Notes: generated by a model not told the origin, from the letters alone. A DNA stretch of 64,000 nucleotides from Acetobacterium malicum subsp. dehalogenans DSM 11527 (GCF_000472665.1 NZ_AXAC01000015.1:34858-98857), one strand, 5' to 3'; shown: positions 52,827-62,296, counted from the stretch's first letter. Numbers and translations: made by a program.

Positions 52827-55652
52827 TTAAACGGGATTAGATTTAATGTAGTCCAGTTCATCATAAAGATCTGAACCTAGGAAATAAGGTTGCGGTTTCC
52901 ATTCCTGGTTTTCAGCTTTTGCGTTGATTCCGGCTTTGACTTTTTCTGGTGTGGCCGGTAAATCGTAGATTCTGACGCCAACTGCATTGTTAATGGCATT
53001 GATCACAGCAACATGTCCGCTGGACTGGTACAATTCAGAACATCCTGATGAGCCAAATGGTCCATATTTTCTGGGATTTTCTAGGAAGATCAAATTGATG
53101 TTATCAGGAATTTCCTGACAGTACGGAACACCGGCGCCAGCAATCGAGGAGCCTTTTTTGAGATCTTCATATTCTGTTTTTAACGCAAAGCTGATCGAAT
53201 GTGAAATTCCGCCATACGCCTGACCTTCAACAGCCAATCTATTTCCGATGTTTCCAACATCACCAACCGCGGTAAATCCGACACAGGTTGTTTTGCCAGT
53301 TTCCACTTCAACTTCTACTTCAGCCATGAACGCTCCATACATATAAGCAGTGGTTGGATCCCCTTCACCGGTGTTGGGATTAATTTCTACCCCAGTTCCG
53401 CCGGCATCATAGACACCAAGGTATTTGGTTTCTATTCCTTCAGCGACCATTTCAGCATGGGTCCGGAATGTGCCATCTGCTTTTCTCATCGCATCCATCA
53501 GTTTGTTGGCTGCATCAATGACGGCAAAGCCGGCCATATAATGACAACGACTACCGGCTGCGATACCGGTATCCGGGCAACGATGGCTGTCATTCATATA
53601 CAGTTTAATCTGTTCTGCTTTTATACCCAGTGGTTTTAGCGCTTCATGGGTAACTGACAGCGTCCCGATATCGCCACCCTGTCCCTGATCTTCCCAGGTG
53701 TTAAAATGAGTGACGGTGCCATCGGCATTAAGCTCGAGGGCTACTTCGGCATGATCAAAGGTTCCTAAGGTTACGTTGAAGCCGCCACAGGTGATCCCCA
53801 CACCACGTTTGACGGTATCGGTGCTCCCCGCTTTGGCACGGGCCTGAGCCTCTTGATAAAGTGGTCTCATGGTATCCAGGATTTCTTCCATTGGGTATTC
53901 TTTGAATTCAAAGTTATTGATATTGGTTTGTCCTTCTCGGGCAACGTTGATATATCTGATTTCCAACGGATCGATATTCATTTCTTCTGCTAACATATCC
54001 ATCAGTGCTTCTGATGTCGTATAAGCCTGTAGGCAACCGAATCCACGGTATGCGGTAGCAAAATTGTGATTGGTGAAACTTGCCCGGGCTAAACCGGTAA
54101 CATTGGGAATCGCATATGGCCATCCCATAAAGCGGACAACTTTTTCAATGATATGATCAGTAAACTCGGTGTAAGGTCCCCGATCCATCCCCAGATCAAA
54201 TTCCATGGCGGTCAGTTTACCATTTTCATCACAGGCCATTCTGGCATTACTATAAGCCGGGCCACGTTTGCCACTGAAGTGCATGAATTCATCATAAGAC
54301 ATGGTGAAGGTTAATGGTCGGTCCTTGATTTCCATCAGGCATGCTGCCATCAAAGCATAACTTCCTGGGGATGCCGCCCAGCCAAAGCTGGCGCCGGTGG
54401 TATTTTCAATGATCCGCAGGTTTTCCATGGGTAGGCCGACCCCGGGGCCGATGCCGGCACGGTTCCAACCGATCGATTGCGATTTACACTGGATAACCAT
54501 ATTCCCATCTTCATCCCAGTATCCCTGCATGGTATCTCCTTCAACCGATAAATGGGCTTCTCGGGAAGAATAAAAACTACCTTCAACTGTACGATAGGAT
54601 TTTTCAATCACATCTTTAGCCGATTCACCCTTTAATACCGGTTGTTTGACATAAACATTTTCGCCGCCTTCATGAATGTGCAACGCATCTGGTTGAGCTG
54701 AATCCAGATAATTCATATATTCGGATAATGGTTCAAATTCTATTTTCACCATTTTTGCCGCTGCCCGAGCTTGTTCTTCGGTTTCAGCAATGACCATCCC
54801 CACGACTTCACCGTATCGTCTGATTACGGTATCGGCAAACAAAGGGCGTTCTAAGCCAGTTCGAATTGAACGCGGATGAGCAAACGGTACAATAACCTTG
54901 TTCATACCCTGAACGTCTTTGGCAGTAATAATTTTAACAACACCTGGCATTTCTTCGGCAGCCGACGTATCAATGCTGATAATTTTTGCATGAGAATAGA
55001 CTTTTGGTTGAATCATTGCCAGATGCAAGGTGCCTTCCGGTAATTTATATTTCAGATCATCCCCATAATCAGCCTGTCCTAAAACTTTTGCCAGTGCCGC
55101 AGGTCTTGGTCGGGATGATCCGTAAACCTGATTATCCTCATCTTTAAATGTGATATCCTCCATCGTTAACTCACCACGTAAAACTTTTGCGGCGGCCATA
55201 ACGGCATCGACGATAGGTTTATAACCGGTACAACGACAGACATTGCGGTTTTTCTGGAACCATGCCCGTACTTCTTCACGGTTTGGATTGTTGTTTTCAT
55301 CCAGCAATGCTTTTGAGGAAATAATAAATCCCGGGGTACAGAAGCCACACTGGACGCTGCCGAAAGTCATAAAGGCTTGCTGCAGTGGATGCAGGTTCCG
55401 CGCTGTTCCCAATCCTTCAATGGTTTCCACAACGCTGTGTTCCGCAACGCTTTTCATTTTTTTCACACAGGCACGTGTCAGTTTGCCATCGAGGATAACG
55501 GTACATGCCCCGCATTGCCCCACATTACAACCGACCTTGGTACCAGTCAGGCCCATTCGTCTTAAAACCGCAGCCAGGGTATCTTTTTCAGGATCACTGA
55601 CAACGATTCTTTCAACGCCGTTAATGGTTAAAAACTTTTTAATAAATGACAT
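52827..55652 (-). CDS. mop: Molybdopterin-dependent aldehyde oxidoreductase (Mop)
   Basis: 941-aa single-chain xanthine-oxidase-family enzyme that oxidises aldehydes to acids. N-terminal plant-type [2Fe-2S] domain (CNVGQCGACTVILDG, 35-60), then the helical [2Fe-2S] domain (CGFCTPGFIISS; NVCRCTGYKPI, 95-150), then the Moco domains (GSSRPRPAALAKVLGQADYG; HLSVEGDTMQGYWDE; TAYRGFGCLQAYTTSEALMD; WEDQGQGGDIGTLSV) and the C-terminal FGSSGCSELYQSSGHVAVIN with the active-site Glu. No FAD domain, unlike xanthine dehydrogenase, as in D. gigas Mop (907 aa). GAGAGGA precedes the ATG. Its product acids and electron acceptor are unknown; an 87-bp gap separates it from the GldA-like gene downstream. Confidence 0.95.
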   Translation of the reverse strand: MSFIKKFLTINGVERIVVSDPEKDTLAAVLRRMGLTGTKVGCNVGQCGACTVILDGKLTRACVKKMKSVAEHSVVETIEGLGTARNLHPLQQAFMTFGSVQCGFCTPGFIISSKALLDENNNPNREEVRAWFQKNRNVCRCTGYKPIVDAVMAAAKVLRGELTMEDITFKDEDNQVYGSSRPRPAALAKVLGQADYGDDLKYKLPEGTLHLAMIQPKVYSHAKIISIDTSAAEEMPGVVKIITAKDVQGMNKVIVPFAHPRSIRTGLERPLFADTVIRRYGEVVGMVIAETEEQARAAAKMVKIEFEPLSEYMNYLDSAQPDALHIHEGGENVYVKQPVLKGESAKDVIEKSYRTVEGSFYSSREAHLSVEGDTMQGYWDEDGNMVIQCKSQSIGWNRAGIGPGVGLPMENLRIIENTTGASFGWAASPGSYALMAACLMEIKDRPLTFTMSYDEFMHFSGKRGPAYSNARMACDENGKLTAMEFDLGMDRGPYTEFTDHIIEKVVRFMGWPYAIPNVTGLARASFTNHNFATAYRGFGCLQAYTTSEALMDMLAEEMNIDPLEIRYINVAREGQTNINNFEFKEYPMEEILDTMRPLYQEAQARAKAGSTDTVKRGVGITCGGFNVTLGTFDHAEVALELNADGTVTHFNTWEDQGQGGDIGTLSVTHEALKPLGIKAEQIKLYMNDSHRCPDTGIAAGSRCHYMAGFAVIDAANKLMDAMRKADGTFRTHAEMVAEGIETKYLGVYDAGGTGVEINPNTGEGDPTTAYMYGAFMAEVEVEVETGKTTCVGFTAVGDVGNIGNRLAVEGQAYGGISHSISFALKTEYEDLKKGSSIAGAGVPYCQEIPDNINLIFLENPRKYGPFGSSGCSELYQSSGHVAVINAINNAVGVRIYDLPATPEKVKAGINAKAENQEWKPQPYFLGSDLYDELDYIKSNPV

Positions 55653-55770
55653 TCTTAAATCCTCTCTTACTTATAATCTTTAATTAAGATGGATGTTCTA
55701 ATTATTAAGTACTCAGACCATCCATCTTTGTTTAATTGATCGCATTATTCAATTTTGATAAGAACTGCTT

Positions 55771-56871
55771 TTATACTTCGCTTACTTTTAGTACACCTTT
55801 AACGGTTTCACCCTTGTGAACATCGTCATAGGCTTCATTAATTTTTTCAAAGTCATAAATTTTAATTAATTTATCAAAAGGGAACTGTCCATTTTTGTAG
55901 TATTCAATCAATTTGGGGATAAACAGTTGGGGAACTGAATTTCCCTGGATGACGCCAACTAAAGTTCTTCCTTCCATGGTAATCGCATCGAAAATATTCA
56001 TCGTCACATCACCGGAAACCCCGACTTCAGCGCAAACCCCCAGAGTTCTCAGACAATAAAGGGCATTTTTAATAACCGGCTCAGCACCAGTGGTGTCAAT
56101 CGAATAATGTGCCCCACCATTAGTGATGCGTTTAATTTCTGCTACCACGTCTTTGACTTCCCGGGTATTGACCGTATCGGTTGCTCCCAGTTCTTTAGCC
56201 AGCTCGAGTTTGCTGGCGGTACCGCCAACGGCAATGATCTTGTGACAATTTGCGATTTTAGCAGCCATAATAGCCGCCAGTCCAAGCGAGCCGCATCCAA
56301 AAACGGCAATTGTAGATCCGAATTCTGGTTTTAATGCGTTTAAGACGGTTCCGGCACCGGTTTCAAAGCCACAGCCTAAAGGTCCTAAGATTGTCAAATC
56401 CACTTCTTTATCAACCACCACGACATTGCGCTGATTGGCAACAGAATATTGTGAAAATGATGATTGTCCGAAAAAGCTGGATACTTTTTTGCCATTTAAG
56501 CTGAGTCGTGATGTCCCATCTGCCATGACACCACTAAACTGAAGCATGCCATTATTGACACAACAATAGGGTTTTCCGTCCAGACAATTTTCGCAGATTC
56601 CACAGGAACTGTAAGACAAGACTACATGATCACCAACCTTGATACCGGTTACGCCTTCTCCGACTTCCATAACGATACCAGAACCTTCATGACCAAAAAC
56701 AGCAGGTAAAGGTACCGGAATTAACTGTTCCTGACCCAGTTGATCAGTGTGGCACAAACCAACCCCAACAATTTTAACCAACACTTCGTCGGCTTTTGGA
56801 GCGGCGACCTCAATCTCTTCTATCACATACTTTTCACCCTTGTTGTGAACAACAGCAGCTTTGCTTAACAT
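55771..56871 (-). CDS. Zinc-dependent alcohol dehydrogenase (aryl-alcohol type)
   Basis: 366-aa MDR-family enzyme. Catalytic zinc site GLCHTDQLGQ and GHEGSGIVMEVGEGV; structural zinc site CGICENCLDGKPYCC; NAD-binding IAVFGCGSLGLAAIMAAK. Close to aryl-alcohol/benzyl-alcohol dehydrogenases in plan. It probably oxidises an alcohol to the aldehyde used by Mop, 118 bp downstream. The frame is open to 56982, but ATG 56871 follows AGGAGG. A TTGTAA/TATAAT promoter with 18-bp spacer lies at 56945-56974. Confidence 0.92.
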   Translation of the reverse strand: MLSKAAVVHNKGEKYVIEEIEVAAPKADEVLVKIVGVGLCHTDQLGQEQLIPVPLPAVFGHEGSGIVMEVGEGVTGIKVGDHVVLSYSSCGICENCLDGKPYCCVNNGMLQFSGVMADGTSRLSLNGKKVSSFFGQSSFSQYSVANQRNVVVVDKEVDLTILGPLGCGFETGAGTVLNALKPEFGSTIAVFGCGSLGLAAIMAAKIANCHKIIAVGGTASKLELAKELGATDTVNTREVKDVVAEIKRITNGGAHYSIDTTGAEPVIKNALYCLRTLGVCAEVGVSGDVTMNIFDAITMEGRTLVGVIQGNSVPQLFIPKLIEYYKNGQFPFDKLIKIYDFEKINEAYDDVHKGETVKGVLKVSEV

Positions 56872-57244
56872 ATTCGAACCTCCTAGAATTAAAATGTTAT
56901 GTTCTTCAATGAAAACGAGATGTTTTTCTGAATTACATGGGCTGATTATAATCCGAAATGTAAACCTTTTACAACGATTCAAAGAGCCGATGATTGATTG
57001 ATTCTTCTGACCTTTTTGGACAGTCTCCCACTAATAATGACCCATTGGTCACCGATTGCAAAGTTCCTGCTATGACAGCTCGATCGATATTTTTTTGAAC
57101 TTTTCATAGTTTATTGTCTGAATCTTAAAAATCATACTTTTTTTAAAAAAATATTCTATTCCCGAAAATTTATGATAGAATCTCACTAATTGTTTTTACG
57201 GACTTGTCTTAACAGGAAGTTGTATTACAGATGGAGGCTTTAAG
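56872..57244. other. Divergent control region between alcohol dehydrogenase and V4R-PucR gene
   Basis: 373 bp with a minus-strand promoter (TTGTAA 56974-56969, 18 bp, TATAAT 56950-56945), two TGACC-type palindromes (57008-57022 and 57038-57051) and an AT-rich stretch at 57110-57200. No gene is seen. Confidence 0.65.
57038..57051. promoter_or_regulatory. TGACC-N4-GGTCA operator candidate near the alcohol dehydrogenase
   Basis: TGACCCATTGGTCA is palindromic in its arms. The reverse complement differs by one base from the site at 60085-60098 upstream of the enoate reductase. A second imperfect copy, TGACC-N5-GGACA, is at 57008-57022. Same regulator suspected. Confidence 0.5.
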
Positions 57245-59143
57245 GTGAATATTTCGGATTTCAAAATTGAAGAATTTTTAGATTTCAGACCACAGGAAGG
57301 CAATCTGTTCTTAAAGGATGCCCGCTCTCTGATTGTCAATACTGATGCTTTTGGTACCTTGCGCAACGATCTGATTCATAATCTCGGATTTGATCGGGCC
57401 AAGGGATTTCTGCTCCGATACGGCTGGCAGATTGGTTTTATCGACGGGGAAAGTGTGCTGCGGGACTTTGATTTCGAAAATGAACAGGAATATCTGGCCT
57501 TTGGATCGGTGCTCTTCGCATCGGAGGGATTTGGCCGGGCCGAAAATGATTTTATCCAAATCGATCGGCAGACTAAAACCTTTAATAAAAAAGGCCGATG
57601 GATCAACTCTTTCGAAGCTGATCAGCATATTCGTTTTTTTGGCGAAGCAGATGAGCCGGTCTGCTGGCTTCTGATCGGTTACGCCGGTGGTTATGGATCG
57701 GCCATTCTTGGTGAAACCGTCTACTTTGTCGAAACGAAATGCATGGGCAAGGGTGATCCTGTCTGTGAGTGGGAAGGCCGGACCCTAGCTGAGTGGGGCG
57801 GATCTGATTTTTCCGAGCTTCATTTTTATGAGCTTCAGACCATCAGCGAAGAACTGGAGACCGCCTATAAACGAATTCAGGAGCAGAACAAACAATTGGA
57901 AAAATCCCTGGATACTCATGAAGAACTCTATCAGCTGGTGCTCCATGCTGGCGATTTAAGCACCATCACCAACACGATTTCCGAACTTTTTGACGGGGTC
58001 ATCCTGCTCTATAACAACCGCATGCGGCTGCTGACAGCGACTCATGGTATCGATTGTGAACTTACCAAGGCGATCAATCGTAAACTTGAACGGAATCTGA
58101 AAACCCAATTGTTTTGTTATTCAAACCGTGAGGTCAATTTGCTGAATCAGATCCAGAGAATTAATGTCAAAGTCAAGGATAACGAAATTGAGTATCATTA
58201 TCTGGTATTTCCGATCATCACCGGTGAAGAAACCCTGGGTTTTATCCTGGCTCTCAATCAGGATCGCACGTCCATCCACCAGGAATCGGTTATCCTGCTG
58301 CAGCGCTCGGCTGATATCTATACCATGGAATTGATGCGACAGCGGGAACTGCTGACATTGGAACACCAGTTCAGAGCCGATTTTATCGAAACCCTGTTTT
58401 CCCAGAAATACACCTCCGAGGATACCCTGATCGCCTGGGGCGAGCGACTGGGGTTTAATGTCTTGGAACCCCATTATGTGTTGGCTCTGGAAATAGAGCA
58501 GCATTCGGAATTGGATGGTTTCGAAAAAAAACTCAAACAGCGAAAAGATAGCCTCGATGAACTGACCCAGTTGCTGAAGAAACGCTTCGCATCGTTTATG
58601 TATGCTGAAACAAACGAAAATATTGTCATTCTGATCCCGGCGAATAAACCCCGCGATTTTGTTGAAAAAACGGTTCTCAACTCCATCCGCGAAATATCGC
58701 TGCCGGAAAGCCACATCATGGTTGGGATCGGCAGCATTACTACAGGGATTGACAGCTATTACCAATCCTACACCGAAGCCGGCAAAGCCCAGAAAGTCAT
58801 CCGTTTATTCCATAAAAAATACCCGATTCTTTTTTATGATGACCTCGGTTCAATGAGCGTGCTACTTGATGTTCAGGATTCTGAGACGCTACTGAAATTT
58901 ATGAATACGAAACTCAAATCCCTTCTGGATTACGACGAAAAAAATAATGCCGATCTGTTAACCACGATGGAGCACTACCTCTCCTGCGAAAATATTTATA
59001 AAGCCTCTCAGGTCACTAATCTATCCTTAAGCGGTTTTAAATACCGGCTCAACAAAATAAAAGAGCTGTGTTGTGACCTTAATTCTCCGGATGCCCTATT
59101 CGATTTTCAACTGGCGATTAAAATATATCGACTCTCCCAATAA
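57245..59143 (+). CDS. Aromatic-sensing regulator: XylR_N + V4R domains on a PucR-type C-terminus
   Basis: 632-aa regulator. Residues about 1-190 match the XylR/DmpR sensor: RAKGFLLRYGWQIGFIDGES, NSFEADQHIRFFG, then V4R (PVCWLLIGYAGGYGSAILG, CMGKGDPVCEWEGR), known for aromatic-ligand binding. A coiled coil follows (about 200-230), then a PucR GGDEF-like region and a C-terminal HTH (TTMEHYLSCENIYKASQVTN, then LSLSGFKYRLNKIKEL). The sigma54-type AAA+ domain of XylR is missing, so it acts with ordinary sigma factor. GTG start at 57245 with GGAGG upstream. Divergent from the alcohol dehydrogenase-Mop island, its likely target. Terminator at 59199. Confidence 0.88.
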   Translation: MNISDFKIEEFLDFRPQEGNLFLKDARSLIVNTDAFGTLRNDLIHNLGFDRAKGFLLRYGWQIGFIDGESVLRDFDFENEQEYLAFGSVLFASEGFGRAENDFIQIDRQTKTFNKKGRWINSFEADQHIRFFGEADEPVCWLLIGYAGGYGSAILGETVYFVETKCMGKGDPVCEWEGRTLAEWGGSDFSELHFYELQTISEELETAYKRIQEQNKQLEKSLDTHEELYQLVLHAGDLSTITNTISELFDGVILLYNNRMRLLTATHGIDCELTKAINRKLERNLKTQLFCYSNREVNLLNQIQRINVKVKDNEIEYHYLVFPIITGEETLGFILALNQDRTSIHQESVILLQRSADIYTMELMRQRELLTLEHQFRADFIETLFSQKYTSEDTLIAWGERLGFNVLEPHYVLALEIEQHSELDGFEKKLKQRKDSLDELTQLLKKRFASFMYAETNENIVILIPANKPRDFVEKTVLNSIREISLPESHIMVGIGSITTGIDSYYQSYTEAGKAQKVIRLFHKKYPILFYDDLGSMSVLLDVQDSETLLKFMNTKLKSLLDYDEKNNADLLTTMEHYLSCENIYKASQVTNLSLSGFKYRLNKIKELCCDLNSPDALFDFQLAIKIYRLSQ

Positions 59144-59198
59144 GATTAGTTTTGAGTTTGATATTGTTGGGATTCAACCATGAAGATTCTTTACATTC

Positions 59199-59247
59199 AA
59201 AAAGCGAAGTGACCAAGCATCCCGGATGCTCATCACTTCGCTTTTTT
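59199..59247 (+). terminator. Terminator of the V4R-PucR gene
   Basis: AAAAAGCGAAGTGA (59199-59212) pairs with TCACTTCGCTTTTT (59233-59246) with a further small hairpin (AGCATC/GATGCT) inside, followed by T. Confidence 0.82.
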
Positions 59248-59331
59248 GCAATTCTTTTTTATTGTCTAGTTTTGGGGTTACTAACACAAAACGTTGCTGA
59301 TACGCTGCTTGCCCGTAAATTCGCTTGGGTT

Positions 59332-59916
59332 TCAGGGCTCAAACAGCCCAATCACTGCATCCAGGGTCGCATTTGGGATCGACCGTTCGGGATTCTGAAT
59401 AAAATCCATGATATTTCCTAGGAGATAGTGCCAGTAAATTTCCCCAAACTCTCTGGCATCGCCCTTTTTAAATTCTCCCGACTGGATCCCTTTCTCAAAA
59501 ATCGGCCCAAAAAATTCACTACCGAAATCCTGATAAACCGGGTTTTTATATTTGGGATCATCCAACTCACCCTTGGCAAAGACAATTACATAAACTTGTA
59601 AGGGATGGTTATAGCAAGTTTCGCTGGGGGCAGACAGGAACCGCAATCCAAATTCCCGGATGGCCTCTTTGGCACTGGACATTGACTGGATTTCGGCCAA
59701 ACATTCATTGAGGGAGTCCAGATATGAAAATAAAATTTCCGCTTTACTTTCAAAATAACGATAGATCAGCCCCTTGCTGATGTCAGCCGCTTCGGCGATG
59801 TCCGACATTTTTGTATTTTTATAGCCCCTATTAAAAAACATGGGCAAAGCAACCGACAATATTTGTTCACGTCTTCTGCTCTCTATTTCTTTTCGTTTTG
59901 CTTCTGATATTGACAT
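59332..59916 (-). CDS. TetR-family regulator divergent from the enoate reductase
   Basis: 194-aa repressor with the HTH MSDIAEAADISKGLIYRYFE (about 39-58) and an all-helical effector domain. AAGGAGAG precedes ATG 59916. The 252-bp region to the enoate-reductase start contains three TGAC-type palindromes (60052-60098), the last one over the -35 box of that promoter, so this TetR is the simplest candidate for their binder. The ligand is presumably related to the enoate or aldehyde substrate. Confidence 0.88.
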   Translation of the reverse strand: MSISEAKRKEIESRRREQILSVALPMFFNRGYKNTKMSDIAEAADISKGLIYRYFESKAEILFSYLDSLNECLAEIQSMSSAKEAIREFGLRFLSAPSETCYNHPLQVYVIVFAKGELDDPKYKNPVYQDFGSEFFGPIFEKGIQSGEFKKGDAREFGEIYWHYLLGNIMDFIQNPERSIPNATLDAVIGLFEP

Positions 59917-60051
59917 ATGAGACTCTCCTTATCTGGCTATTGTACTATAAATCTTAAAAAAACTAAAGATAATTTTATCAGGCATTTCAGAACTGATCAC
60001 ACTAGTTTCTTTAAATAAGTGAATTAATAATTTTGAATTTTCGTTTAAAAA

Positions 60052-60098
60052 TGACCATTAAGTCATTAATGACCTTTTGGTTATTGACTAATGGGTCA
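60052..60098. promoter_or_regulatory. Three tandem palindromic operator candidates
   Basis: TGACCATTAAGTCA (60052-60065), TGACCTTTTGGTTA (60070-60083) and TGACTAATGGGTCA (60085-60098), all TGACN6GTCA-like with one degenerate arm. The third overlaps the -35 box at 60084. Confidence 0.6.
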
Positions 60099-60112
60099 TT
60101 TGTTGTTATACT
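60084..60112 (+). promoter_or_regulatory. Promoter of the enoate reductase gene
   Basis: TTGACT (60084-60089), 17-bp spacer, TATACT (60107-60112), 57 bp before the ATG. Confidence 0.7.
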
Positions 60113-60168
60113 TCACATTATAAAGCATCTTGTCTTGCAATTCAAATTATTTATGGAGGTATTTATCG

Positions 60169-62085
60169 ATGTTAGATTATCTATTCAGGCCTTTAACCAT
60201 CAGAGGCAAAACAATTAAAAACCGCTGTGCCGTCCCCCCTATGGTAACGGATTACTGTACTGAAGACGGCAAAGCCACCGAACGTTTTATTGCTTATCAT
60301 GAAGCAAAAGCCAAAGGTGGTTTCGGATTAATCATTACCGAAGACTATGCCATTGATCCCCTAGGTCGCGGTTTTTCTAAGGTAGCTGGTTTATGGAATG
60401 ACGATCAGATTGAGAGTCATAGCGAATTGCCAAAACGCGTGCACCAATATGGCGCTGTGATTCTGGCTCAGATTTATCATAGCGGTCGTCAGACCAATCG
60501 GGACGCTATCCAATCATCACCCTATTCATCAACCCCAATTATGTGTCCATTTGGTACCGACGTTCCCAATGCGTTTACGACGGAAGAAGTTTCTGAAACT
60601 GTCAGCAAATATGGCGATACCGCACTCCGGGCAAAAAAATGCGGTTTTGATGGCGTCGAGATTCATGGTGCCCACGGTTATCTGATCACCCAATTCCTTT
60701 CGCCTTATTCCAATAAACGGGTTGATAAATACGGCGGCAGCTTCTTTAATCGGGCTCGTTTTGCAATCGAAATCATCCGTGACGTGCGAGCTAAATGTGG
60801 TGAAGATTTTATCATTGACATGCGTATTTCAGCTGATGAATTGGTGGAAGGTGGCTTGACACTTGAAGATAACAAAGCCCTGGTACCTTATCTTGAAGAA
60901 GCCGGACTGGATATGATTCATGTTTCGGCCGGCAACTATTTATCAGTCGATCTGAATGTGCCTTCAGCTTATGTCAAGCATGCCTGGTTTGTTGATATGG
61001 CCAAAGAAATCAAAGAAATCTGTAATATCCCGGTTATCGCTGTATCACGAATCAACGATCCGATTCTGGCTAACAGTATTCTTCGTTCCGGGAAAGCTGA
61101 TTTCGTCGCCATGGGTCGGGCCTCGTTAGCTGATCCCGAACTTCCAAACAAAGCCCAAGAAGGCCGCTTTGAAGACATCCGAAAATGTATCGGCTGTAAT
61201 GTTGGCTGTATCGGGGTGCTCTTCAATGATCAGCCAATCCGCTGTGTCCTCAATCCAACTTTGGGTAATGAATCCCATGCAGCCATTGAGCCAGCTGCTA
61301 TTTCGAAAAAAGTAGCTGTCATCGGCGCCGGGCCCGCAGGTCTGGAAGCGGCCATGAGCGCCAAAAAAGCTGGTCATGATGTGACGGTTTACGAAAAAGA
61401 AAGCCATGCCGGCGGACAATTCTACAGTGCTGCTTTCCCGCCATGCAAGGGTGAAATCAGTGATTTCATCGTTTGGCAGACCACACAGTGTGAAAAGCTG
61501 AATATTCCCATCAACTATAACACGATCGTGACAACCGAATTAATGAAAACGGAAAAACCAGATACGATTGTTCTGGCAACCGGTGCCGTCCCGGTTATGC
61601 CCCCCATCAAAGGTAAAGAAAATGCCAATGTAGTGTTTGCCATCGATGTGCTGCTGGGCAAGGTTCAGCCGGGTGCTAACTGTGTTGTCATCGGCGGTGG
61701 TCAGGTCGGCATTGAAACTGCTCACTTCCTGGCGCAAATGCTACGAAATGTAACGGTTGTGGAAATGCTGGATGAAATCGCCCCGGACGAAGAAATCGGT
61801 CCAAAATGGCAACTGATGAAAGCCCTTGAAAATCGCAAGGTTAGAATGCTCACCAGCACCAAGGTAATGGAGATTACTGCCGATGCTGTAAAAGTCTCCG
61901 GTGCGACTGAAATGACATTGCCGGCTGATACGGTTGTCATTGCCACTGGTTCCAAAGCGGTTGTTGATTTAAAAGATGAACTCACTCAAGCCGGTTTCGA
62001 AGTAAAAGTGATCGGTGATGCGCACCAGGTTGCCACCGTCATGGAAGCGACCACCGAAGGATATGTAACTGGCCGATCAATTTAG
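60169..62085 (+). CDS. 2-Enoate / 2,4-dienoyl-CoA reductase-like flavoenzyme
   Basis: 638-aa FMN/FAD/[4Fe-4S] enzyme of the Old Yellow Enzyme group. N-terminal TIM barrel (LDYLFRPLTIRGKTIKNRC, HSGRQTNRD, GFDGVEIHGAHGYLITQFLS, SPYSNKRVDKYGGSF, 1-340), a cluster site C-x2-C-x3-C-x11-C (CIGCNVGCIGV, then RCVLNPTLG, 345-370), then FAD (VAVIGAGPAGLEAAMSAKKAG) and NAD (CVVIGGGQVGIETAHFLA) folds. It reduces C=C bonds next to a carboxyl, CoA-ester or carbonyl group. ATG 60169 has GGAGG nine bases upstream. Cinnamate-like or unsaturated aldehyde-derived acids are possible substrates, given the aromatic regulator nearby. Confidence 0.92.
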   Translation: MLDYLFRPLTIRGKTIKNRCAVPPMVTDYCTEDGKATERFIAYHEAKAKGGFGLIITEDYAIDPLGRGFSKVAGLWNDDQIESHSELPKRVHQYGAVILAQIYHSGRQTNRDAIQSSPYSSTPIMCPFGTDVPNAFTTEEVSETVSKYGDTALRAKKCGFDGVEIHGAHGYLITQFLSPYSNKRVDKYGGSFFNRARFAIEIIRDVRAKCGEDFIIDMRISADELVEGGLTLEDNKALVPYLEEAGLDMIHVSAGNYLSVDLNVPSAYVKHAWFVDMAKEIKEICNIPVIAVSRINDPILANSILRSGKADFVAMGRASLADPELPNKAQEGRFEDIRKCIGCNVGCIGVLFNDQPIRCVLNPTLGNESHAAIEPAAISKKVAVIGAGPAGLEAAMSAKKAGHDVTVYEKESHAGGQFYSAAFPPCKGEISDFIVWQTTQCEKLNIPINYNTIVTTELMKTEKPDTIVLATGAVPVMPPIKGKENANVVFAIDVLLGKVQPGANCVVIGGGQVGIETAHFLAQMLRNVTVVEMLDEIAPDEEIGPKWQLMKALENRKVRMLTSTKVMEITADAVKVSGATEMTLPADTVVIATGSKAVVDLKDELTQAGFEVKVIGDAHQVATVMEATTEGYVTGRSI

Positions 62086-62140
62086 TTTTAACTTATAATA
62101 ATTAACAACAATATTTAACATCTAAACCCCATTTCCTCAT

Positions 62141-62177
62141 AATGAAAGCTGTCGCACTTTGCTAGACAGCTTTCATT
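62141..62177 (+). terminator. Probable terminator of the enoate reductase gene
   Basis: AATGAAAGCTGTC (62141-62153) pairs with GACAGCTTTCATT (62165-62177). The T tract after the stem is short, so strength is uncertain. Confidence 0.55.
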
Positions 62178-62296
62178 TCAAGATAACTCCCTTTTCCAAA
62201 CACATTAACCAATATCTGCATCAATAAAATTTATTTCGTTATCATTAATCAAAATCACTAATTATAATCATTAATCAAATTTTGAAAGGTAGAATT

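Noticed and set aside
58121..58765. 214-codon minus-strand frame inside the V4R-PucR gene
   Set aside because: It is antisense to a well-supported regulator and lacks domains or an RBS.
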